Shown in pieces: positions 6,968-15,500 of a DNA stretch of 64,000 nucleotides. A program made the translations under genes and the position numbers. Numbering within the stretch: the first letter of the stretch is position 1; each line of letters starts with the position of its first letter. A model generated the notes under the pieces. That model saw only the letters and a list, made by a program, of their open reading frames with translations, had not been told where the DNA came from and did not search any database. This DNA comes from DASUPK01 sp963736685 (GTDB lineage: Bacteria; Actinomycetota; Thermoleophilia; Solirubrobacterales; 70-9), in contig CAVTPZ010000034.1 of NCBI GenBank assembly GCA_963736685.1, positions 54,678 through 118,677 on the forward strand, in the 5' to 3' direction.

Positions 6968-9124
6968 TCAGCCCTCGGCCTCCCCGGTGGCGACCCTCCG
7001 GGGCAGGGAGGGCTCCACGCGGAGCAGCCTTGCGGGCCAAGTCGGGAGCCACCAGTTCCAGCGGCCCATCAGCGAGATCACGGCGGGCACGATCAGCGCC
7101 CGGATGATCGTCGCGTCGATCAGGATCCCGGCCGCCAGGCCGGTCGCGAACATCTTCACGCTGGTGTCCGGTCCCGACGCCATCGAGGTGAACGCCAGGA
7201 ACAGGATCAGCGCTGCGCTGGTCACCAGCCTGCCGGTTCGCCCGATCCCCTGGACGACCGCCACATCGGTGGACCCGGTGCGGTCGTACTCCTCCCGCAT
7301 CCGGGAGAGGATGAACACCTCGTAGTCCATCGAGAGGCCGAACAGGAAGGCGAAGATGATCAGCGGCATCCACGACTGGATCGAGCCGGTCGCCTGGATG
7401 CCCCAGATCGCCTCCGAGCCGTGCCCGTCCTGCCAGACGAGGACGAGCACACCCCAGGCCGCGGCCACGCTGAGGATGTTGAGCACGATCGCCTTCAGCG
7501 GCAGCAGCAGCGAGCGGAACGCCCGCGCCAGCAGGATGAACGTGGTGATCGCGATCAGGGCGATCATCAACGGGAACGCACCGTAGACCGCGTCGATGAA
7601 GTCCTGGTTCGCGGCTGGACCGCCGCCAACCCGGACTCCCGGGCCGGCCGCATGGGCCGTATCCCGGACGCCGTCCAGCGTGTCGTGGCCCTGGGTGGTC
7701 CCGCTGTCCGGGATCGGGATGGCCTCGACGATGTGAGTTCCGCCGCGGTTCCACTCCGGCCCGCTCGGCGCCACCGCCCCGTGGATGCCGTCGACCTTGT
7801 TGAGATCGGCGGCGACCGTGGCCGGGTGGGTGTTGCCCTCGACCAGGATCTCGTGAGGCAGGATCGAGCCCTCACCGATTCCGGCGTTCTCGAGCTGCTT
7901 CAGGCCCTGCTCGGCGGGACCGCCCTTGGCGATCGTGTCCGCATCGGCGGCGCCCAGCTGAAGGTTCGTCGCCGACAGTGCGAGGGCCAGGATCACGGCC
8001 ATGCCGGCGCCCGCGGCGACCCAGCGACGCCGTGAGACGAGCTGTGCCCAGCGGGTCCAGGCCCGGCTGGCCTTGTCATCGGTGCGCCGGTGCGGCCAGT
8101 CGAGCTTCGGCCCGGCCTTGGCCAGGATCACCGGCAGGAGCGTGATCGCCACCAGCGTGGAGACCAGCGGGATCAGCATTCCGCCGTATCCCATCGAGCG
8201 CAGGAACGGCAGCGGTAGCGCGATCAGCGCCAGCAGCCCGATCGCGACCGTGATGCCGCTGAAGACCACCGCGCGGCCCGCCGTCTCCATCGCCCGCTGG
8301 ACCGCCTCGTCACCTGTGTGGCCGTGCGTGCGCTCCTCGCGCCAGCGCGACACCACCAGCAACGAGTAGTCGATCGCCACGCCCAATCCGACCAGCGCGA
8401 CCAGGAACTGCACGATCGGCGAGACGTCGGTGAACGTCGTCAGGCCGAGGAGGAGCAGGAACGTGGTCATGATCGAGCAGATCGCCATCCCGATGGGCAC
8501 GATCGCCAGGAACGATGCGAAGACGAACGCGAGCACGATCAGCGCGCCGAAGCCGCCGATGACCGCCTCCAGGAGAACTCCCGGTCCGTCGCCTCCGCCG
8601 GTCGACTGTTGGAGCGCGTCGAAGCCGGTCACGTGAACCGGCGCCCCGGCGACCGTCATCCCGGCCACCGCGTTCTTCACGTCCGTTGCCGCGTGCGGGT
8701 TGTCGCCGAAGCTCGAATCGGGATCGGGCTTCGGGTACACGATCGCGAAGGTCGTATGGCCGTCGTCCGAGACGAAGGCCTTGTCGCCGGTTGACGCGTA
8801 GGACGCCACCCGGGAGCCGGGAAGCGTCTTGGCGAGCGTGTCATCCAGCTTCGTCAGGTCACGCTTCACCTGGGGCGAGTCCACCGACTGCCCGGCCGGA
8901 AGCGTCACCACCGGCAGCAGGGGGGAGGTGTCCCCGCCCGTGCCGTTGTACTTGGCGGCAATCGCCTGGTTCGTCTCCCATCCCTCCTTGTTGGGGACGG
9001 AGAATTTCTGGTCGAGCGCCTTGCTTGCGGGCCCGGCGGCCATGATCCCGGCGATCGTCAGCAGGATCCATGAGATGACGACGGTCCGTTTGTGGGCCAG
9101 TACCCAGCGCGTTAGTGATGCCAC
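6968..9124 (-). CDS. MMPL family RND-type exporter
   Basis: A 718-residue MmpL-type transporter. A first membrane helix (TVVISWILLTIAGIMAAG) is followed by an extracytoplasmic domain, then five helices containing GLGVAIDYSLLVVSRWREE, a second porter domain, and a final helix bundle with FGLSMDYEVFILSRMREEY. The paired GxxxDY motifs carry the proton-relay Asp-Tyr of the family. Such pumps move lipids, fatty acids or drugs across the inner membrane using proton force. GTG 9124 follows AGGAGG by 7 nt. Upstream lies a large inverted repeat (9209-9240), a candidate operator. Confidence 0.92.
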   Translation of the reverse strand: MASLTRWVLAHKRTVVISWILLTIAGIMAAGPASKALDQKFSVPNKEGWETNQAIAAKYNGTGGDTSPLLPVVTLPAGQSVDSPQVKRDLTKLDDTLAKTLPGSRVASYASTGDKAFVSDDGHTTFAIVYPKPDPDSSFGDNPHAATDVKNAVAGMTVAGAPVHVTGFDALQQSTGGGDGPGVLLEAVIGGFGALIVLAFVFASFLAIVPIGMAICSIMTTFLLLLGLTTFTDVSPIVQFLVALVGLGVAIDYSLLVVSRWREERTHGHTGDEAVQRAMETAGRAVVFSGITVAIGLLALIALPLPFLRSMGYGGMLIPLVSTLVAITLLPVILAKAGPKLDWPHRRTDDKASRAWTRWAQLVSRRRWVAAGAGMAVILALALSATNLQLGAADADTIAKGGPAEQGLKQLENAGIGEGSILPHEILVEGNTHPATVAADLNKVDGIHGAVAPSGPEWNRGGTHIVEAIPIPDSGTTQGHDTLDGVRDTAHAAGPGVRVGGGPAANQDFIDAVYGAFPLMIALIAITTFILLARAFRSLLLPLKAIVLNILSVAAAWGVLVLVWQDGHGSEAIWGIQATGSIQSWMPLIIFAFLFGLSMDYEVFILSRMREEYDRTGSTDVAVVQGIGRTGRLVTSAALILFLAFTSMASGPDTSVKMFATGLAAGILIDATIIRALIVPAVISLMGRWNWWLPTWPARLLRVEPSLPRRVATGEAEG

Positions 9125-9208
9125 GGCGTTCCCTCCTGTATTCGAATCTGGTCGGTGCCTTCAAGACGGTTGCGAGGCAGCAGAATGGACGCCGCCCGCA
9201 CTTCCTTC

Positions 9209-9240
9209 AATTGGGGATGACCCCTATTCAGCCCCCAATT
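9209..9240. promoter_or_regulatory. inverted repeat upstream of the MMPL gene
   Basis: AATTGGGG (9209-9216) and CCCCAATT (9233-9240) form a perfect 8-bp inverted repeat with a 16-nt spacer. A shorter internal palindrome GGGG-ATGA-CCCC shares the left arm. It sits about 85 nt before the MMPL start, where an operator or 5' leader hairpin is expected. Confidence 0.5.
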
Positions 9241-9300
9241 CATCTCTAGGTGTGTGACGGTTGACCAGGAGATTGCGTGACAACCTCGTCCAATCCGAAA

Positions 9301-9344
9301 AGCACGATCGGTCGTTCTTCTGTATAGTCCGCACGACCGTTCGT
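9301..9344 (+). promoter_or_regulatory. promoter with two TetR-type operator sites
   Basis: ACGATCGGTCGT (9304-9315) and ACGACCGTTCGT (9333-9344) are inverted versions of one another apart from one base. They bracket the -10 box TATAGT (9323-9328). The 16-mer AGCACGATCGGTCGTT (9301-9316) recurs exactly at 10383-10398 before the nearby tetR gene, linking both promoters to that repressor. Confidence 0.75.
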
Positions 9345-9366
9345 ACTAACTAGGAAAGGACGCACC

Positions 9367-9681
9367 ATGAGCACAGAGCTCCAGATGTATTCGATCCGCC
9401 GCAAGAACGCGTGGGGATCGCCGGAAGAGCTCGAGCAGATCGCGGCCCGCTCCAAGCAGGTCGCCGACGACGAGTTCCCGACCGACGTGCGCTGGATCCG
9501 CAGCTACGTGATCGCGGAGGAGGACGGCACCCTGGGCAGCGTCTGCATCTACCAGGCGGTCAGCCCCGAGGCGATTCGCGAGCATGCGCAGCGCGTCGGC
9601 ATGCCGGCCGACGAGATCTGGGCCGTGGCCGACACCGTCGTGATCCGGCCCGACCCCGTGAAGGAGCCGGTCGCATCGTGA
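9367..9681 (+). CDS. DUF4242 family protein (SCO4226-like)
   Basis: A 104-residue cytoplasmic protein with the DUF4242 pattern: an early YSIRR strand, VRWIRSYVIAEEDGTLGSVCIYQAVSPEAIREHAQRVGMPADEI and a final VVIRPDP strand. The family has a ferredoxin-like fold; a Streptomyces member (SCO4226) binds nickel, but this protein's metal ligands cannot be confirmed here. Start ATG 9367 has AGGAAAGGA 6 nt upstream. The promoter carries two sites shared with the tetR gene 49 bp downstream on the other strand, so it is probably the direct target of that repressor. Confidence 0.72.
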   Translation: MSTELQMYSIRRKNAWGSPEELEQIAARSKQVADDEFPTDVRWIRSYVIAEEDGTLGSVCIYQAVSPEAIREHAQRVGMPADEIWAVADTVVIRPDPVKEPVAS

Positions 9682-9689
9682 GCCGAGGG

Positions 9690-9718
9690 CGGCGGGCGGC
9701 ACCGCGGTCCGCCCGCCG
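9690..9718. terminator. bidirectional GC hairpin between convergent genes
   Basis: A perfect 10-bp stem CGGCGGGCGG/CCGCCCGCCG with a 9-nt loop lies in the 48-bp gap between the stops of the DUF4242 and tetR genes. It is followed only by TT, so it is T-poor but well placed to terminate both transcripts. Confidence 0.65.
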
Positions 9719-9729
9719 TTCCGAGGTTC

Positions 9730-10371
9730 CTACGCCCTGGCAGCCTCGAGCCGGCGCTCGATCGCCCGCCGGGCCTGCTTGATCGGCTTGGAGTTCTTGG
9801 CGACCGTGAACTGCGTGTTCGCCAGGAGCAGGGAGCTCTCGAGCTCGAAGGCGAGCTGCCCGGGATCCTCCCTCTTGTCGATGTCGCCCTCTCGCTGGGC
9901 GTCGCGGATCGCAGCCTCGAGCCTCCCGATCCAATCGCCCATGAAGGCCATCAGCCGGTCGCGCACGGCGCCGGGCTGCATGCTCACCTCCACGAGCACG
10001 GTGGCGAAGAAGCAGCCGCCGGGGAAGGTCTTGGCCTCGACGTAGTCGAGGTATCCATCCGCCAGCGCGCGCAGCCGCTCGAATCCGGTCGACGCCTGGG
10101 CCGCCCGGTCGATCACCTGCTTCTCGAAGATCTCGTCGGCGGTCTCGATCGTCGCCAACTGCAGCTCCTCCTTGGATCCGAAATGGGCGAAGAGGCCGCT
10201 CTTGCTCATCCCCACCTCGTCGGCGAGGCGGCCCAGCGAGAGCCCGCCGATCCCCTCGACCGTCGCGAGACGTGCTGCCTCGTCGAGAATCGCCGACCTG
10301 CTGCGGGCACCGTCGCTGCGCTGCTTGCGCTCCCGAGGCTTCGAATCGGGTTTGGAGGCGGCGCGTGCCAT
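9730..10371 (-). CDS. TetR/AcrR family repressor
   Basis: A 213-residue TetR regulator. The N-terminal HTH is clear: SRSAILDEAARLATVEGIGGLSLGRLADEVGMSKSGLFAHFGSKEEL (residues about 23-70). The rest is a helical ligand-binding domain containing GGCFFATVLVEV, typical of the TetR_C subset near residue 117. ATG 10371 is preceded by TAAGTT 6 nt upstream (leaderless). The shared 16-mer at 10383-10398 covers this promoter, so autorepression plus control of the DUF4242 gene is likely. The inducer is unknown. Confidence 0.9.
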   Translation of the reverse strand: MARAASKPDSKPRERKQRSDGARSRSAILDEAARLATVEGIGGLSLGRLADEVGMSKSGLFAHFGSKEELQLATIETADEIFEKQVIDRAAQASTGFERLRALADGYLDYVEAKTFPGGCFFATVLVEVSMQPGAVRDRLMAFMGDWIGRLEAAIRDAQREGDIDKREDPGQLAFELESSLLLANTQFTVAKNSKPIKQARRAIERRLEAARA

Positions 10372-10377
10372 GGACCT

Positions 10378-10398
10378 AACTTAGCACGATCGGTCGTT
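10378..10398 (-). promoter_or_regulatory. tetR promoter and operator
   Basis: TAAGTT (minus strand, 10383-10378) lies 6 nt before ATG 10371. The operator 16-mer at 10383-10398 directly abuts it and is identical to 9301-9316, positioning the repressor over its own promoter. Confidence 0.7.
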
Positions 10399-10402
10399 AT
10401 TA

Positions 10403-11581
10403 CTACAACCCGAGCTGCTTACCCAGGATTTCCTTCATCACCTCGTCGGTGCCGCCACCGATGGGGCCGAGGCGGGCGTCGCGGTAGGCGCGTTCGACGC
10501 CGTACTCGCGCATGTAGCCATAGCCGCCGTGGATCTGGATCGCCTCGTCGGCGACCTCGCACATCGCCCGTTGCGTGAAGAGCTTGGCCTGGGTCACCTG
10601 GCGGAGAGTGTCCTCGCCGGCGGCGAACCTCCGCAGGCAGTCATAGGTGAGCGCGCGGGCGACCTCGATCTTCACCGACATCTCGGCGAACTTGTGACGG
10701 ATCGCCTGGAAGCGCCCGATCGGGCGGCCGAACGCCTCGCGCTCCTTCGCGTACTCCAGGGTCATCTCGAAGACCTTCTGCATGCCGCCCACCGCCCCGA
10801 GCGCCATCGTCAGCCGCTCCCACTGGAAGTTGGCCATGATCATGTAGAAGCCGCCGTTCTCCTCGCCCAGCAGGTTCTCTTCGGGGACCTCGACGTCGCT
10901 GAAGGAGAGCTCGCCGGTGTCGGATGCGTGCCAGCCCATCTTCTCCAGCTTCGAGACGACCTCGTAGCCGGGCATTTCTCGCTCGAGCACCAGGAAGGAG
11001 ATGCCGTGATGGCCCCCCTCCTGAGTGGTCTTGACCGCGCAGACGAGGAAGTCCGCGCGCACGCCGTTGGTGATGAAGGTCTTCGAGCCGTTGACCACGT
11101 AGCCGCCGTCGACCTTCTTCGCCGTGGTCCGCAGCGAGGCAACGTCCGACCCGGCTCCCGGCTCGGTGATGCCAAGGGCGCCGACCAGTTCTCCCCTGAT
11201 CCCAGGTACCAGCCAGCGCTGCTTCTGCTCATCCGTCCCGAACTTCCAGATCGGCGGCATGGCGATCTCGGCATGGGCTCCCAGTCCGGCCGCGACGCCG
11301 CCGCTGCCGCCTGAGCGGGAAAGCTCCTCGACCCAGACCGCGTCGTGGACGTAGTCGCCGCCCTGGCCGCCGTACTCGGGTTCGAACTTGAGCCCGAGGA
11401 AGCCGAGCTCGCCGCAGCGGTTGTAGAGCTCGCGCGGGAACTCGCGGGCTTCCTCCCACTCGTCGACGTGCGGGGCGATCTCCTTGGTGACGAAGCGCCG
11501 CACCGAGTCGCGCAGCTCCTCGTGCTCCTCTGTGAAGGGCGGGAGGGGGGCGCGAACGCCGGAGTCCTTGATGACGCTCAT
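10403..11581 (-). CDS. acyl-CoA dehydrogenase
   Basis: A 392-residue FAD-dependent acyl-CoA dehydrogenase with the full family layout: an N-terminal helical domain (FTEEHEELRDSVRRFV), the flavin/substrate motif LGITEPGAGSDVASLRTTA, the SNGSKTFITNG-type strand block, and the C-terminal IHGGYGYMREYGVERAYRDARLGPIGGGTDEVM. The last segment includes the EYGVERAYRD region that supports the isovaleryl/long-chain-type catalytic base arrangement. It oxidises acyl-CoA to 2-enoyl-CoA in beta-oxidation, donating electrons to ETF. ATG 11581 overlaps the stop of the SnoaL-like gene (ATGA), indicating coupled translation. Confidence 0.93.
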   Translation of the reverse strand: MSVIKDSGVRAPLPPFTEEHEELRDSVRRFVTKEIAPHVDEWEEAREFPRELYNRCGELGFLGLKFEPEYGGQGGDYVHDAVWVEELSRSGGSGGVAAGLGAHAEIAMPPIWKFGTDEQKQRWLVPGIRGELVGALGITEPGAGSDVASLRTTAKKVDGGYVVNGSKTFITNGVRADFLVCAVKTTQEGGHHGISFLVLEREMPGYEVVSKLEKMGWHASDTGELSFSDVEVPEENLLGEENGGFYMIMANFQWERLTMALGAVGGMQKVFEMTLEYAKEREAFGRPIGRFQAIRHKFAEMSVKIEVARALTYDCLRRFAAGEDTLRQVTQAKLFTQRAMCEVADEAIQIHGGYGYMREYGVERAYRDARLGPIGGGTDEVMKEILGKQLGL

Positions 11582-12021
11582 GAGTTGATCTTCCTCGGCG
11601 GCTTCCAGTCTTCAAGCATCGTGTAGCCGCGGCCCTCGTGATCGAAGCCCAGTAGGTCGCCCTGCTGGTTCTTCTTTCCTCCGTGGTGGTAGGCGCGGAC
11701 CTCGGCGATCTTGCCGTCGCGCATCAGGAACCACTCCGTGCCGCGGTCGAGGCGCTTCTCGCCCGACTTCGGATCGCGCCAGGTCATCGTCCACTCGATC
11801 ACGGCCTCGTCGCCCTGCTCGATGCCGTGCTCCAGATACCACTGGCCATCGATCATGTTCACGCCCATCTCGGAGTTCTGCCCGATCCGCTCGGCGCCCT
11901 CATGCGGGCCGAGGCGCGTGTAGTAGTGGACCGCGTCGTCGGTGAAGTGGGAGGCGACCAGCTCGGCGTCGCCCGTGTTGAGCGCCTCGTAGTAGGAGCG
12001 GATGTGGTCGAGGTTGCTCAC
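11578..12021 (-). CDS. SnoaL-like/NTF2-fold protein
   Basis: A 147-residue protein with the SnoaL/NTF2 cone-fold pattern: IRSYYEALNTGDAELVASHFTDDAVHYYTRLGPHEG, then EWTMTWRDPKSGEKRLDRGTEWFLMRDGKIAEVRAYH. Members are small polyketide cyclases, isomerases or lyases with an open pocket; a ligand is not predictable. Start is GTG 12021, with a TATAAC element about 9 nt upstream. The stop overlaps the acyl-CoA dehydrogenase start, so the pair forms an operon and the SnoaL protein may act on the same acyl-CoA or a steroid/terpenoid-like substrate. Confidence 0.82.
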   Translation of the reverse strand: MSNLDHIRSYYEALNTGDAELVASHFTDDAVHYYTRLGPHEGAERIGQNSEMGVNMIDGQWYLEHGIEQGDEAVIEWTMTWRDPKSGEKRLDRGTEWFLMRDGKIAEVRAYHHGGKKNQQGDLLGFDHEGRGYTMLEDWKPPRKINS

Positions 12022-12118
12022 GCGCCGTGGTTATACGCGGTTTGTCGATCCGGCCCGAGGCGGTTCGTCGTTAGGGTGAATCGCGGCGACAGGCGCCGCT
12101 CGACACCAGGAGGAAGCC

Positions 12119-12514
12119 ATGAAGTATCTGCTCGCCTTTGTCCGTGACCAGGACCGGATGTTCGAGGAGAACGAGGAGGAGATGCGCCGGGCGATGGAGG
12201 CCTGGAATGAGTTCGACCGGGCCGCAACCGAGGCCGGCGTGATGATCGCCAACGAGGCGCTCGAGCTGCCCAAGACCGCCACGACGCTTCGAATCTTGGA
12301 GGGTGGGGTCTCGGTCACGGACGGGCCCTTCACGGAGACCAAGGAGCAGCTCGGCGGATTCTGCCTGATCGACTGCGAGAGCCTCGAGGATGCCCTCGAC
12401 TGGGCGAGGAAGGTCCCGCTGCGGCCGGGCAGCGCGATCGAGGTCAGGGCGATCATGGACCTCTCGCCCTACGGATATGACAGCCCGACGCCCGGACCCG
12501 TGCAGGCTGCCTAG
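12119..12514 (+). CDS. YCII-related domain protein
   Basis: A 131-residue YciI-like protein. It contains the diagnostic VTDGPFTETKEQLGGFCLIDCESLEDALDWA and begins MKYLLAFVRDQD. The family has a ferredoxin-like fold with a conserved His/Asp pair; it often sits beside ECF sigma factors, but none is seen here. AGGAGGA at 12109-12115 precedes ATG 12119, and TAGGGT at 12072-12077 is a likely -10. The stop shares CTAG with the convergent acyl-CoA dehydrogenase. Biochemical role unknown. Confidence 0.85.
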   Translation: MKYLLAFVRDQDRMFEENEEEMRRAMEAWNEFDRAATEAGVMIANEALELPKTATTLRILEGGVSVTDGPFTETKEQLGGFCLIDCESLEDALDWARKVPLRPGSAIEVRAIMDLSPYGYDSPTPGPVQAA

Positions 12515-13719
12515 AGTCCGTAGCTGCGCCCGATCACCTCGAGCATCACCTCGTCGGTGCCGGCACCGATTCGGTTGAGGCGCGAGTCGCGGTAGGCGCG
12601 CTCGACCTCGTATTCCTTCATGTAGCCGTAGCCGCCGTGAATCTGGATGCAGTCGTCGGCGACCTCTTCGATGATCCGTGAGGCGTAGAGCTTCGCCTGC
12701 GTGATCTCGCGGACCGGGTACTCGCCGTTGGCGAATCGCCAGGCGGTCGCGTAGACCATCTGCTTGGCGGCCTCGATCTTCACCGACATCTCGGCGAACT
12801 TGTGGCGGATCGCCTGGAAGCGCCCGATCGGGCGGCCGAAGGCCTCGCGCTCCTTGGCGTAGGCGAGCGTGCGGTCGAAGACCCGCTCGGCGCCGGAGAC
12901 GCAGCCGATCGCGGCAACCAGCCGCTCGCCCTGGAGCTCCCAACTGATGTGGTAGAAGCCCTTGCCCTCCTGGCCCAGCAGGTTCTCGGCCGGTACGCGG
13001 ACGTCCTGGAAGGAGAGCTCGCCCGTGTCGGAGGCGTGCATCCCCATCTTCTCCAGCTTGCGGGAGACGCTGAAGCCCTCGACCTCCTTGCCGTCCTCGT
13101 CCCGGATGTCGACGATGAAGAGCGTGATCCCGTCGTGACCGGCATTCGGATCGGTCTTGGTCACCAGCACGATGTAGTTGGCGCGCAGCCCGTTGGTGAT
13201 GAAGGTCTTGGAGCCGTTGATCACGTACTCGTCGCCGTCGCGCTTGGCGGTGGTGCGGATGCCCGCCACGTCGGAGCCGGCGCCCGGCTCGGTGATGCCC
13301 AGGGAGCTGATCAGCTCGCCCTTGATGGAGGGCACCAGATAGCGCTGCTTCTGCTCCTCGGTGCCGAGCAGATGGATGGGCGGCGTCGCCATGTCGGTGT
13401 GCACCGCCATCCCCATATTGAGCCCGCCGCAGCCGGAATAGCTCATCGCGTCGGCGCGAACCAGCGAATAGAAGTAGTCGCCGCCCTGTCCGCCGTACTC
13501 CTCGGGGTAGCAGAGGCCGATGTAGCCGAGCTCGCCGGCACGGTGGAGAACGGAGTCGGGCCAGAGGCTCTCCTCCCACTCGAACCGGTGGGGGGTGAGC
13601 TCCTTGAGGACCCAGGAGCGCATCGATTCGCGCAGCTCCTCGTGCTCATCGTCGAAGATGAAGTGCCTGCGGGGGCTGCCGTGATCGGGCTTGATGACGC
13701 TCGAGCTGGCCGTGGCCAC
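12511..13719 (-). CDS. acyl-CoA dehydrogenase (second copy)
   Basis: A 402-residue paralogue of the 10403-11581 enzyme. It has FDDEHEELRESMRSWV, LGITEPGAGSDVAGIRTTA, INGSKTFITNGLRANYIV, GRPIGRFQAIRHKFAEMSVKIE and IHGGYGYMKEYEVERAYRDSRLNRIGAGTDEVM. It differs from the first copy by an N-terminal extension and by EYEVERAYRD in place of EYGVERAYRD. GTG 13719 is chosen because AAGGAGA lies 6 nt upstream and the N-terminus then matches family length; longer in-frame extension runs into the promoter. A palindromic operator overlaps its -10 box. It likely serves beta-oxidation of a different chain type than the first copy. Confidence 0.92.
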   Translation of the reverse strand: MATASSSVIKPDHGSPRRHFIFDDEHEELRESMRSWVLKELTPHRFEWEESLWPDSVLHRAGELGYIGLCYPEEYGGQGGDYFYSLVRADAMSYSGCGGLNMGMAVHTDMATPPIHLLGTEEQKQRYLVPSIKGELISSLGITEPGAGSDVAGIRTTAKRDGDEYVINGSKTFITNGLRANYIVLVTKTDPNAGHDGITLFIVDIRDEDGKEVEGFSVSRKLEKMGMHASDTGELSFQDVRVPAENLLGQEGKGFYHISWELQGERLVAAIGCVSGAERVFDRTLAYAKEREAFGRPIGRFQAIRHKFAEMSVKIEAAKQMVYATAWRFANGEYPVREITQAKLYASRIIEEVADDCIQIHGGYGYMKEYEVERAYRDSRLNRIGAGTDEVMLEVIGRSYGL

Positions 13720-13779
13720 TGCGTTCTCCTTCTGTCGGGCGCTGCGCAGCGGACGCTTTCGGCGCGCCCGGCAAAGTGG

Positions 13780-13802
13780 ATTGTAGGACTTCCTACTTCC
13801 CA
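13780..13802 (-). promoter_or_regulatory. promoter and operator of the second acyl-CoA dehydrogenase
   Basis: TACAAT on the minus strand (13785-13780) is a good -10 box. GTAGGA-CT-TCCTAC (13783-13796) is a perfect 6-bp palindrome overlapping it. The 20-base stretch 13783-13802 matches 15 of 20 positions with 19381-19400 upstream of the enoyl-CoA hydratase operon, suggesting one shared regulator. Confidence 0.55.
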
Positions 13803-13932
13803 CTGCAAGGGCGCAGGCGATCCGCGTGAAAGGAAGTTCCCAGCATGCCGAGAAACCATTAATGCTGATGTACCGCTACCCGATCCTCCATAAAGTCGGG
13901 TTGGACGGAAGTACCAATCAGCGAGTAGGCGC

Positions 13933-15357
13933 ATGGAAAGCCAAGCCGCAGCAGCGCCCCTTGTAGGGAGAAGAGAGTCGAATGACGCGGGCCTCCCGCC
14001 CGGGCCACACGCGCCTGGCTGGGTGCAGACCTCGCAGTGGATGTTCCGCCCGATCGAGTTCATGAACCGCTGCCGGGAGCGATACGGCCCGGTCTTCACG
14101 ATTCGACTCGGCCCCTCCCAGAACGTGGTGATGGTCGGGACCCCCGATCTGGCCAAGCAGGCGCTCTCGCGGGACCCGGACATCCTCAGGGCCGGGGAGA
14201 CCAACGGCATCTTCCGCCCCGTGGTCGGGTCCAACTCCATCCTGTTGCTGGACGGGGATGCGCACATGCAGCAGCGGCGGATCCTGCTGCGCGGCCTCGG
14301 GGCGTCGCACGCGGCCCAATTCGTCGACCAGGTCCGGGAGATCGCCGCAAGGCGGGTCGACGGCTGGGAGACGGGACAGCGACTGAAGCTCCACGAGGAG
14401 ATGGAGGCGATCTCGTTCGCATCCATCATGAGAGTCGTCTTCGGCGAGTACTCGGATGACTCGCACAGCGAGCTCCGCAAACTGATCCCGGACATGATGG
14501 ATCGGTGTGACTCGCCCTTCACGCTGATGCCCTGGTTCCGCCGGGAGCTCGCCGGGGGCTCGCCGTATGCGCGATTGATGCGAGTCCTCGACAAGATCGA
14601 CGAGATCCTCTTCGAGCTGATTGCCGAGCGCCGGGCGGACCCGATGACCCAGTTCCGCGACGACACGGTCTCCCTCCTCATCCGAGGCGAGCACGAGGAC
14701 GGGTCCCCGCTGAGCGACCAAGAGGTGCGCGACGAGATTCTCACCATGATCATGGCCGGCTACGAGACGACCACCAGCGGGTCGGCCTGGGCCCTCGAGA
14801 GACTTCTTCGGTCGCCGGAGAAGCTCCAGCGACTCACCGACGAGATCGAGGAGGGCGGCAAGGACACGTATCTGGAGGCGGTCGTCAAGGAAACACTCCG
14901 GGCTCGACCGGTCGTGCCGGTCGTCGCGCGACACGTCACGCAGCCGGTGGAGCTGGGCGGCTACACGATCCCTTCCGGCTCGATCCTGATGGTCTCCATC
15001 TATCTCGTGCACAGCGATCCGGAGAGCTATCCGGACCCGGAGGACTTCCGACCCGAGCGATTCCTCGACGGCACGCCCGAGGGCGCCGCCTGGATCCCCT
15101 TCGGAGGCGGCGTGCGCCGCTGTCTCGGCGCCCGCTTCGCCGAACTTGAGATGAAGGTCATCCTCACGCAGGTTCTTACCACCGCCCGACTCCGCGCCGT
15201 CGGGCGGAAACCTGAGGATTTCAAGCGCAAGCGGTTCACCTTCGCGCCGGACGAGGGCGCGGCTGCCGAGGTCGAGGCGCTCGTCTCAGAGCAGAGCTCG
15301 CTGGGCACGAAACGTTTCGTTCGGCGCGCCCCGCAGGTTCCGGTGGGCAGGCCGTAG
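13933..15357 (+). CDS. cytochrome P450
   Basis: A 474-residue soluble P450 with no membrane anchor. It has the I-helix oxygen-activation motif AGYETTTS, the K-helix ExxR in KETLRARP, a PERF block (FRPERFLDG) and the heme-binding loop FGGGVRRCLG with the Cys ligand near residue 397. The pattern resembles CYP110/CYP102-like fatty acid or terpenoid hydroxylases rather than camphor-type enzymes. ATG 13933 gives family-typical length, though no clear ribosome binding site is present; a proline-rich anchor (LPPGPHAPG) follows it. The ferredoxin reductase FprA at 37.7-39.1 kb could feed it electrons. Substrate unknown. Confidence 0.92.
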   Translation: MESQAAAAPLVGRRESNDAGLPPGPHAPGWVQTSQWMFRPIEFMNRCRERYGPVFTIRLGPSQNVVMVGTPDLAKQALSRDPDILRAGETNGIFRPVVGSNSILLLDGDAHMQQRRILLRGLGASHAAQFVDQVREIAARRVDGWETGQRLKLHEEMEAISFASIMRVVFGEYSDDSHSELRKLIPDMMDRCDSPFTLMPWFRRELAGGSPYARLMRVLDKIDEILFELIAERRADPMTQFRDDTVSLLIRGEHEDGSPLSDQEVRDEILTMIMAGYETTTSGSAWALERLLRSPEKLQRLTDEIEEGGKDTYLEAVVKETLRARPVVPVVARHVTQPVELGGYTIPSGSILMVSIYLVHSDPESYPDPEDFRPERFLDGTPEGAAWIPFGGGVRRCLGARFAELEMKVILTQVLTTARLRAVGRKPEDFKRKRFTFAPDEGAAAEVEALVSEQSSLGTKRFVRRAPQVPVGRP

Positions 15358-15500
15358 AAGTAAGGATCTGAGCGGCTGAACCAGGCCCCTCATCCCGGTA
15401 AATACGTGGCCCGGGGTCCGCGAAAATGGGGCAAAATGGTTCGCTACCGAATTCTGCTCTCGTAAAGTGTCCAATGTGCGCCGAAACTCTTCAGTAATCC

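Noticed and set aside
15358..15500. Cyclic di-GMP riboswitch before the GGDEF/HD-GYP gene
   Set aside because: No GEMM-type conserved core or tetraloop pattern found in the 143-bp leader.
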